A DNA stretch of 5,795 bases from an uncultured Prevotellaceae bacterium (lineage in GTDB: Bacteria; Bacteroidota; Bacteroidia; Bacteroidales; Bacteroidaceae): the NCBI GenBank assembly GCA_946408305.1, contig CAMJRQ010000085.1, positions 1 through 5,795 of the forward strand, given 5' to 3'. Numbering within the stretch: position 1 is the first letter of the stretch; each line of letters begins with the position of its first letter. Below are positions 1 through 5,343 of the stretch, in pieces. The notes below the pieces were generated by a model. That model searched no databases, was not told where the DNA came from, and saw only the letters and a program-made list of their open reading frames with translations. Both the position numbers and the translations under genes were made by a program.

Positions 1-3000
1 TTCACCAACGAGGGCGGATGGGCCGCACAGGGCAACCTCAACCTGCAAGCGTCCGACATCGGCTCGGTCAACGTGACGGCCGAAATCGAGACCGCCGGCT
101 TCGGAGGCATCGAGCAGAGCGTGGCCTCGCGCTCCGACGAGGACAACGTCAACTACTCCGTCACCACCAACGTAGAGCTCGGACGACTGCTGCCCGAGAA
201 AGCCCGCGTCAGCGTGCCACTCTACTACAACTACAGCAAGGAGACCATCAAGCCGAAGTACAACCCCTTCGACACCGACATGCTCCTCGAGGACGCCCTC
301 GACGCACTCACCACCCGCGCACAGAAAGACTCGCTCCGCTCGCTCACCACGCGCACCGAGACATCCAAGAACCTCTCCTTCACCGGCATGAAGGTCAACA
401 TCGTCTCGCCCAAGCACCCCATGCCCTACGACCCGGCCAACTTCACCTTCAACTACAGCCACTCCACCCAGAGCACCGAGGGCGAAACCACCGTCTATGA
501 GCACGAGAAGAACTGGCGCGGAGGCATGAACTACGCCTGGAGCCCCAACTGGAAGGCGTGGGAGCCGTTCAAGAAGCTCAAGTCAAAGAGCAAGTGGCTC
601 GACCTCGTCAAGGCCCAGAACCTGGCCTTCGCACCCCAGAGCCTCACCTTCTCCACCGACATCAACCGCACCTACTACGAGCTGCAGGAGCGTGACCTCG
701 ACAACATCGAGCAGCCCTCTGCTCTGCCCGCCAGCTTCAGCCAGTCGTTCTTCTGGAACCGCAACTTCCAGCTCCGCTGGGACATCTTCAAGGCCCTCCA
801 CTTCACCTTCCAGAGCGGCACCCGCGCCGAGGTGGAGGAACCCTACATGCAGGTGAACAAAGACCTATACCCCGACCAGTATTCGGCCTGGAAAGACTCC
901 ATCAAGATGAGCCTCCGCAACTTCGGACGCCCCCTCGACTACAACCAGACCACCCAGATGAGCTACAAGGTGCCCCTCGACAAGATTCCGGCCCTCGACT
1001 GGGTGTCGGCCGACGGAACCTACAACGCCACCTACAACTGGCGCCGCGGTGCCGTGATGGAGGACGGCTCCACGCTGGGCAACACCATCAACACGCAGCG
1101 CGCCGTCAACCTGAACGGCAAGCTCGACCTCGAGAAGCTATACAACCACAGCAAGTTCCTCCAGGAGGCCAACAAGCGCTTCTCGGCCACCAGCGCCAAG
1201 AACGCCGCCAACAAGAAGAAGCAGGAGAAACAGCGTGCCGACGAGGCCAAGAAGCGCGAGAAGGAGAGCGCTGCCGCACAGCGCAAGCGTGCCGAGGAAG
1301 AGGCAGCCAAGACGGGCGAAGACGTAGACTCCGTCTTGAACCGTATGAAGGCTGCCGCACCCGCTCCCCGCCAGAGCAACGCCCGCGGGCAGAGCCAGCA
1401 GAAGGAGAAGGAGAAGAAGGGCTACGCCGAACAGATTACCCTCTACCCCGACTCCATCCTCGAAATCACCCATAACCAGAAGAGCAAGCGGCTGCGCGTC
1501 TCGGCCCTCGACAGCACCGGACACCCCTATAAAATCAAGTTCAAGAAGGTGGACGAGAACAAGATTCGCATCACCCGCGCCCCCGACGATACCACCCAGA
1601 TACGCCTCAACGTCATCGCCCTGCCGCCGCGCGAGGAGATGAAGGGCTACTCCTTCCTCCAGACCGCCGCACGCTTCGCCATGATGCTGCGCAACGTCTC
1701 CGTCTCCTACCGCAACACCTACAACCTGGCCCTGCCCGGCTTCCGTCCCAACGTGGGCGACATGCTCGGCCAGACACGCCGCGACGGACTCTTCAACCCC
1801 GGACTCGACTTCGGCTTCGGCTTCGTCGACGACGACTACATCGACCGCGCCAAAAACCGCCAGTGGCTCCTCTGCTCCGACAGCGTGGCCACGCCCGCCA
1901 CCACTGCCGTCACCGAAGACCTGCAGGTGAAGATAGCCCTCGAGCCCTTCACCGACCTCAAGGTGGACCTCAACATGAGCCGCACCGACAACCGCAACAA
2001 GAGCATCCAATACATGTATCAAGGCAACCCCACCACCCAGAACGGTTCCTTCAACATGACCACCATCAGCCTCAAGACGGCCTTCGCCTCGCGCGGCAAG
2101 GTGTCGAACGGCTATCGCAGCAAGACCTTCGACCGCTTCCAGCAGAACCTGGCCGTCATGCAGCAGCGCGTGGAGCAGCGCTACATGGGCACACGCTATC
2201 CCGAAGGTACCGGCATGAGCGGAGAGTTCAACCCCGAGAACGGCACCGTCAACCCCTACAGCTCCGACGTCATGATTCCCGCCTTCCTGGCCGCCTACAC
2301 CGGAGGCGACGTCCATCGCCGCTCGCTCGACATCTTCCCCGCCATCACCAAGATGCTACCCAACTGGAGCGTCACCTACAAGGGACTGAGCAACCTGCCC
2401 TGGATTCGTGACCATCTGAAGAGCGTCACCCTCACCCACGCCTACAAGAGCATCTACGCCGTAGGCTCCTACAACTCCTACAGTTCCTGGATTGAGACCA
2501 TGGGCAGCGGCGGCGCCATGGGCTATGCCCTCAACACCACCACCGGCACCTACCAGCCCTCGTCGATGTACGACATCTCCACCGTCTCCATCAACGAGAA
2601 CTTCTCGCCCCTGATTGGGCTCAACGTGACGATGAACAACAACATGACCGTGAAGCTCGAGTACAAGACCGCACGCGTCATGAACCTCTCCATGACCAGC
2701 GCCCAGCTCAACGAGACGGGCTCCAAGGACTTCGTCATCGGATGGGGCTACAAGATCAACGACTTCCGCCTCTCCAGCCTCTTCGGCGGACGCAAGGCCA
2801 GCGCACAGGCGGCCAAGCAGAACCGTTCACGCAGCAGCAGCAAACAAAAGACAACAGACAAAGGACAACAGACAACAGAGAACAAACAATCGTCGCGCTC
2901 GGGCAAGAGCAACTTCGCCCACGACCTGAACCTGCGCTTCGACTTCTCGCTGCGCAACCAGGACGCCATCAAGCGCGACCTCCAGACGAGCCTCTGCGAG

Positions 3001-3180
3001 GCCACCTCGGGCAGCAAGGCCATCAAGACCAGCGCACAGGTGGACTACACCGTATCGCGCATGGTCACGCTCAGCCTCTACTATGACCGCCAGCGCTCAC
3101 AGCCGCTCCTCTCCTCCAGCAGCTACCCCACCGTCACGCAGGACTTCGGCCTCAGCATGAAGTTCTCGCTCACGCGGTAA
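1..3180 (+). CDS. sprA: SprA, type IX secretion outer-membrane translocon (5'-partial)
   Basis: This is the C-terminal 1,059 residues of SprA (Sov in Porphyromonas), the very large outer-membrane beta-barrel through which type IX secretion cargo leaves the periplasm. The frame is open to the left edge, so the true start lies outside; the family is usually well over 2,000 residues. Seen here (window residue numbers): TNEGGWAA at 2-9 and DIGSVNV at 19-25; PEKARVSVPLYY with YNPFDTDM at about 65-94; the block PREEMKGYSFLQ at 542-553 followed by a RNVSVSY strand; PGFRP at 579-583; PGLDFGFGF at 600-608. These are recognisable SprA signatures. The protein ends in an aromatic beta-strand (FGLSMKFSLTR), as expected for an intact barrel C-terminus. 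Two hydrophilic low-complexity segments interrupt it: a Lys/Glu/Ala-rich stretch at about 391-475 and a Ser/Gln/Thr/Lys-rich stretch at about 940-975. I see no frameshift. Family assignment is firm; organism-specific function is inferred. Confidence 0.92.
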   Translation, partial: FTNEGGWAAQGNLNLQASDIGSVNVTAEIETAGFGGIEQSVASRSDEDNVNYSVTTNVELGRLLPEKARVSVPLYYNYSKETIKPKYNPFDTDMLLEDALDALTTRAQKDSLRSLTTRTETSKNLSFTGMKVNIVSPKHPMPYDPANFTFNYSHSTQSTEGETTVYEHEKNWRGGMNYAWSPNWKAWEPFKKLKSKSKWLDLVKAQNLAFAPQSLTFSTDINRTYYELQERDLDNIEQPSALPASFSQSFFWNRNFQLRWDIFKALHFTFQSGTRAEVEEPYMQVNKDLYPDQYSAWKDSIKMSLRNFGRPLDYNQTTQMSYKVPLDKIPALDWVSADGTYNATYNWRRGAVMEDGSTLGNTINTQRAVNLNGKLDLEKLYNHSKFLQEANKRFSATSAKNAANKKKQEKQRADEAKKREKESAAAQRKRAEEEAAKTGEDVDSVLNRMKAAAPAPRQSNARGQSQQKEKEKKGYAEQITLYPDSILEITHNQKSKRLRVSALDSTGHPYKIKFKKVDENKIRITRAPDDTTQIRLNVIALPPREEMKGYSFLQTAARFAMMLRNVSVSYRNTYNLALPGFRPNVGDMLGQTRRDGLFNPGLDFGFGFVDDDYIDRAKNRQWLLCSDSVATPATTAVTEDLQVKIALEPFTDLKVDLNMSRTDNRNKSIQYMYQGNPTTQNGSFNMTTISLKTAFASRGKVSNGYRSKTFDRFQQNLAVMQQRVEQRYMGTRYPEGTGMSGEFNPENGTVNPYSSDVMIPAFLAAYTGGDVHRRSLDIFPAITKMLPNWSVTYKGLSNLPWIRDHLKSVTLTHAYKSIYAVGSYNSYSSWIETMGSGGAMGYALNTTTGTYQPSSMYDISTVSINENFSPLIGLNVTMNNNMTVKLEYKTARVMNLSMTSAQLNETGSKDFVIGWGYKINDFRLSSLFGGRKASAQAAKQNRSRSSSKQKTTDKGQQTTENKQSSRSGKSNFAHDLNLRFDFSLRNQDAIKRDLQTSLCEATSGSKAIKTSAQVDYTVSRMVTLSLYYDRQRSQPLLSSSSYPTVTQDFGLSMKFSLTR
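1189..1425 (+). other. Charged Lys/Glu/Ala-rich segment within SprA
   Basis: Window residues about 397-475 of SprA are strongly hydrophilic, alternating Lys/Arg with Glu and Ala (for example NKKKQEKQRADEAKKREKE), then APAPRQ and QQKEKEKK before the next beta-rich block. The first part could form a short charged alpha-helix or coiled coil; the second looks disordered. It is flanked by beta-strand-like sequence, so it is probably an extended loop or periplasmic/extracellular insertion of the barrel. The codons match the rest of the gene (AAG, GAG, GCC), so nothing suggests recent insertion. Its role is unknown. Confidence 0.6.
2841..2890 (+). repeat. A-rich GACAACA repeat embedded in sprA
   Basis: GACAACA occurs three times (2850-2856, 2864-2870, 2871-2877) within an A-rich, almost T-free tract, with related GACAAAG and GAGAACA units between and after. 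It is translated in frame as a Lys/Gln/Thr-rich linker (KQKTTDKGQQTTENKQ). The tract uses AAA, ACA and CAA codons, whereas the rest of the gene uses AAG, ACC and CAG almost exclusively. It therefore looks like a short non-coding-type repeat that expanded or inserted inside a permissive loop without breaking the frame. Its direct neighbour is a GCAGCAGCAGC run at 2831-2841. Confidence 0.65.
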
Positions 3181-3193
3181 GACGGCACCGAAG

Positions 3194-3241
3194 AAACGCC
3201 ATGAGGGCAGGCCTTGCTGCAAGGCCTGCCCTCATGCGTTT
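3194..3241. terminator. Bidirectional intrinsic terminator between sprA and the lipoprotein gene
   Basis: A perfect 16-bp inverted repeat (3201-3216 against 3220-3235) has a 3-base CTG loop. It extends by AAACGC (3194-3199) pairing with GCGTTT (3236-3241) around a single bulged C at 3200, giving about 22 base pairs. The arms are GC-rich (GAGGGCAGGCCTTG), and the outer A and T bases supply a short T-tract on both strands. It begins 14 bases after the sprA stop and lies 34 bases beyond the stop of the convergent lipoprotein gene, so one hairpin can end transcription from both sides. The T-tract is short, which lowers certainty about efficiency but not about the structure. Confidence 0.85.
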
Positions 3242-3274
3242 ATCATCAATCGGACGGGTTAGAACATTTCTTAA

Positions 3275-3484
3275 TTATTTGTACCAATTGCCGGCATCGG
3301 GGTATTCGATGTTCAGAGTCATCTTCTCGCCCTCCTCGGTGAAAGTCACCGTGGGCTTGATTTCACCGTTCACCAATTGCTCATAGAGCTGATTGAAGTC
3401 GGGTCCCTTTTCATCGTCGCTGCACGAGGTCAGACAGATGGCGCCCACAAACAGTGAGGCAGCCAGAAACAGATACTTTTTCAT
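3275..3484 (-). CDS. Small surface-type lipoprotein, function unknown
   Basis: A 69-residue protein with a lipoprotein signal peptide: MKKY, a hydrophobic core (LFLAASLFVGAICL) and the lipobox LTSC with the acylated Cys at 21. The mature part, only 49 residues, begins Cys-Ser-Asp-Asp-Glu. In Bacteroidetes, acidic residues just after the lipidated Cys act as an export signal that moves lipoproteins to the cell surface, so an outer-leaflet location is likely (inference from that rule). The rest is acidic and beta-prone (KPTVTFTEEGEKMTLNIEYPD), ending GNWYK before TAA; I recognise no domain. The start is an ATG followed by AAAAAG, preceded by an AT-rich leader. The gene stands alone, convergent with sprA and downstream of cimA on the same strand, with over 260 bp between. 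It could be a complete small lipoprotein or the remnant of a longer one. Confidence 0.82.
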   Translation of the reverse strand: MKKYLFLAASLFVGAICLTSCSDDEKGPDFNQLYEQLVNGEIKPTVTFTEEGEKMTLNIEYPDAGNWYK

Positions 3485-3560
3485 GTTGCTTAAATTAAAA
3501 TAACAATTACCCCCTATTTTTAACTTCAGTTAACTCAAAATGGAGCAATAAAAATGGTGT
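3485..3560 (-). promoter_or_regulatory. AT-rich leader/promoter region of the lipoprotein gene
   Basis: Directly upstream of the lipoprotein start, GC content falls sharply compared with the flanking genes, as expected for a promoter region. I see no clear Bacteroidetes sigma-ABfr pair (TTTG with TAnnTTTG at the usual spacing), so no exact -33/-7 call is made. The leader has no strong Shine-Dalgarno sequence, as is usual in this phylum. Confidence 0.4.
3520..3533. promoter_or_regulatory. Small palindrome TTAACT-TC-AGTTAA, possible operator
   Basis: A perfect 6-bp inverted repeat with a 2-base spacer lies 36-49 bases upstream of the lipoprotein start codon, where a repressor or activator site could act. 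The element is short and AT-rich, so chance is a fair explanation. It is separate from and unlike the TTACA array further upstream. Confidence 0.3.
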
Positions 3561-3615
3561 TTGTGGTGTAGTTTCAGGGGAAAAGCCGGGCAACATGCTT
3601 CTGATGTGCTCAAAA

Positions 3616-3717
3616 CGGTGCTTTTACACGAGCGTTACACCACGGTGTAATCTTTTTACACGCGGGATGTAAAAGTTTTACAGCGTGGTGTAACGGACGT
3701 GTAAAAACGCCGGTGCT
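3616..3717. repeat. Mirror-symmetric array of eight TTACA/TGTAA motifs
   Basis: Eight copies of TTACA or its complement TGTAA lie in one short stretch. Their central bases are at 3626(+), 3637(+), 3648(-), 3658(+), 3670(-), 3680(+), 3691(-) and 3702(-). Spacings are 11, 11, 10, 12, 10, 11 and 11 bp, about one helical turn each. The outer part is a 23-base inverted repeat (3622-3644 against 3684-3706) differing only at the two central spacer bases. Nested palindromes include TTACACC-AC-GGTGTAA (3635-3650) and TGTAAAA-G-TTTTACA (3668-3682). CGGTGCT occurs directly on both sides (3616-3622 and 3711-3717). The array lies between the 3' end of cimA and the leader of the lipoprotein gene. It could be a cooperative protein-binding array, a palindromic repeat element, or an RNA stem acting as a terminator or stabiliser. 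The structure is seen directly; its function is unknown. Confidence 0.8.
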
Positions 3718-3720
3718 ACG

Positions 3721-3745
3721 AAGAAAAAGAGGAGAAGCGGTCTCC
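3721..3745 (-). terminator. Weak terminator-like hairpin after cimA
   Basis: Read on the minus strand, the sequence right after the cimA stop codon gives GGAGA-CCGCT-TCTCC followed by TCTTTTTCTT. A 5-bp stem (3731-3735 with 3741-3745) plus a T-rich tract has the form of an intrinsic terminator, but the stem is short. If it is inefficient, transcripts would read into the TTACA array, whose long stem could then be the true 3' end. Confidence 0.4.
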
Positions 3746-3746
3746 G

Positions 3747-5285
3747 TCAGGGAGTGGCGAAGTCGGCTTCGATGATGTTGAGCATCTTGACCGTGGCCTT
3801 GATGGCGGCCTCGGTCTGGTCGGCATCGAAGCCGCGGGTGCGGATGTCGCGGTCGGCCCACCGCCACGAAATGACGGTCTGGACGAAGGCATCGGTGCGC
3901 CCGCCGGGAGGGATGGAGACGCTGTAGTTGGTGAGCCAGGGGAAGGGGCGGCCGAGGCGGTTCTTGTAGACGTGGCGCACGGCACGGACGAAGGCGTCGA
4001 ACTGTCCGTCGCCCTGGGCGCTCTCCTCGTAGGTCTGGCCGTTTATCTCCATGCGGATGCTGGCCAGCGGTTTGAGGCCGTAGGCGGTGGTGACGACGTA
4101 GGAGAGCAGGCGGACGTGCTCGTCGGGCGTGCCGTGCTTGAGCACATCGCTGACGATGAAGGGGAGGTCGTCCTGCGTGACAATCTCCTTTTTGTCGCCC
4201 AGCTCGATGATGCGCTCCGTCACGCGGCGCGTCTGTTCGGGCGTCAGTTCGAGGCCCAGCTCCTCCAGGTTGCGCAGGATGTTGGCCTTGCCCGAGTTCT
4301 TGCCCAGGGCGTATTCGCGCTTGCGGCCGAAGCGCTCGGGCAGCAGGTCGTTCTGGTAGAGCCCGGCCTTCGAGTCGCCGTCGGCATGCACGCCAGCCAC
4401 CTGCGTGAAGACGTTGTCGCCCGTAATAGGCTGGTTGGGCGGGATGGCGATGCCGCTGTAGCTCTCCACCAGGCGCGACACCTCGTTCAGGCGGCTCTCG
4501 TCGATGTGGGTGAGGGCCTCGAACTGGTCCTTCAGGATGGCCTGCACGCTGGCCAGCGGAGCATTACCTGCCCGCTCGCCCAGCCCGTTCACACTGGTGT
4601 GTATGCCCTGGCAACCGCCCAGCACGGCAGCCAACACATTGCTGATGGCCAGGTCGTAGTCGTTATGTGCATGGAAGTCGAAGCGGAGCTGGGGATAGCG
4701 TTTCCGCATGCGCCGCATGTAGCTGATGAGGTCCAGGGGGTTGAGGATGCCCAGCGTGTCGGGCAGCATGAAGCGGTCTATGCCTGCGTCCTGCAGAGCA
4801 TCTACCATCTGGAAAAGATACTCGGGACTTTCCTTCATGCCGCGGCTCCAGTCCTCGAGGTAGAGGTTTACGCCTACTCCCTTCTCCCGTGCATAATCCA
4901 CCACGCGCCGAATGTCGGCAATATGTTCCTCGGGCGACTTCTTCAGCTGACCTGTGCAATGCTTCAGGCTGCCCTTGCAGAGCAGGTTGAGCCTGCAGCC
5001 CCCGGCCTCCAGAATCCAATCCACGCTGGCCGTGCCGTCCACAAATCCCAGCACCTCTACGCTGTCCAGACGTCCGGCTTGACGGGCCCAACGGGTGATG
5101 CTCTTCACGGCCTCCATCTCGCCCTCGGAGACGCGGGCACTGGCCACCTCGATGCGGTCCACATTGACATGCTGCAACAGGGCGCGAGCAATGACCAGCT
5201 TCTCGTGGGGCATGAAGCTCACTCCGCTCGTCTGCTCGCCATCGCGCAGCGTGGTGTCCATTATCTCAATCCATCGTCTTTCCAC
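3747..5285 (-). CDS. cimA: (R)-citramalate synthase
   Basis: A 512-residue enzyme of the isopropylmalate/citramalate/homocitrate synthase family, predicted to condense pyruvate with acetyl-CoA to (R)-citramalate, the first step of threonine-independent isoleucine synthesis. The catalytic barrel has DTTLRDGEQ at 10-18 (Arg14, Asp15), the metal-binding HAH at 205-207, NGLGERAGN at 233-241 and GVHADGD at 298-304. The C-terminal LeuA-type allosteric domain covers about 385-512. Compared from memory with Leptospira CimA (516 residues), similarity runs the whole length. The pyruvate-pocket residues Leu81, Leu104 and Tyr144 match Leu79, Leu102 and Tyr142, and the catalytic Glu146 matches Glu144. The isoleucine-site residues Leu451, Tyr454, Ile458 and Val468 are present at the same numbers. 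The start is GTG: the frame has a TAA five codons upstream, and the next Met (9) sits directly against the catalytic strand. It follows a TraB/GumN gene by 58 bp on the same strand. Many annotations would call it 2-isopropylmalate synthase (leuA). Confidence 0.85.
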   Translation of the reverse strand: MERRWIEIMDTTLRDGEQTSGVSFMPHEKLVIARALLQHVNVDRIEVASARVSEGEMEAVKSITRWARQAGRLDSVEVLGFVDGTASVDWILEAGGCRLNLLCKGSLKHCTGQLKKSPEEHIADIRRVVDYAREKGVGVNLYLEDWSRGMKESPEYLFQMVDALQDAGIDRFMLPDTLGILNPLDLISYMRRMRKRYPQLRFDFHAHNDYDLAISNVLAAVLGGCQGIHTSVNGLGERAGNAPLASVQAILKDQFEALTHIDESRLNEVSRLVESYSGIAIPPNQPITGDNVFTQVAGVHADGDSKAGLYQNDLLPERFGRKREYALGKNSGKANILRNLEELGLELTPEQTRRVTERIIELGDKKEIVTQDDLPFIVSDVLKHGTPDEHVRLLSYVVTTAYGLKPLASIRMEINGQTYEESAQGDGQFDAFVRAVRHVYKNRLGRPFPWLTNYSVSIPPGGRTDAFVQTVISWRWADRDIRTRGFDADQTEAAIKATVKMLNIIEADFATP

Positions 5286-5302
5286 TCTAATTGCTCTTTA
5301 TG

Positions 5303-5343
5303 TTTGACCTCTTGACCTCTTGAAGTTTGAACTCTTGAACCTC
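5303..5343. repeat. Short degenerate TTGACCTC/TTGAACTC repeats between the TraB/GumN gene and cimA
   Basis: Five imperfect units occupy most of the 58-bp intergenic gap: TTTGACCTC (5303-5311), TTGACCTC (5312-5319), TTGAAG (5320-5325), TTTGAACTC (5326-5334) and TTGAACCTC (5335-5343). On the transcribed (minus) strand they read GAGGTTCAAGAGTTCAAA and so on, so they would form part of the untranslated leader before the GTG start of cimA, ending about 18 bases before it. The array begins directly after the TGA of the upstream gene. I see no matching hairpin, and its role is unknown. Confidence 0.65.

Noticed and set aside
73..75. GTG at 73 as the start of sprA
   Set aside because: The frame is open to the window edge, and the residues before it (TNEGGWAA, DIGSVN) are conserved SprA sequence, so the GTG is an internal Val codon.
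1138..2316. A 392-codon open frame on the minus strand opposite sprA
   Set aside because: The translation is a low-complexity Gly/Val/Ala/Leu string produced by the codon bias of sprA; the sense strand carries clear SprA motifs throughout.
3622..3706. CRISPR array
   Set aside because: The repeated units are 5-9 bp in alternating orientation with 1-6 bp between them. There are no long identical direct repeats, no unique spacers and no cas genes.
3181..3746. tRNA, riboswitch or other known structured RNA between the genes
   Set aside because: I found no cloverleaf, CCA end or recognisable aptamer core; the only strong structures are the terminator and the TTACA palindromes.
3610..3867. An 85-codon minus-strand frame running through the TTACA array
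   Set aside because: It starts inside cimA in another frame, its translation over the array is repeat-derived, and there is no plausible start signal.
3972..5315. A 447-codon open frame on the plus strand opposite cimA
   Set aside because: It is antisense to a full-length enzyme with all family motifs. Its translation is Ala/Val/His-rich with no recognisable domain, as expected when GC-biased codons leave the opposite strand free of stops.
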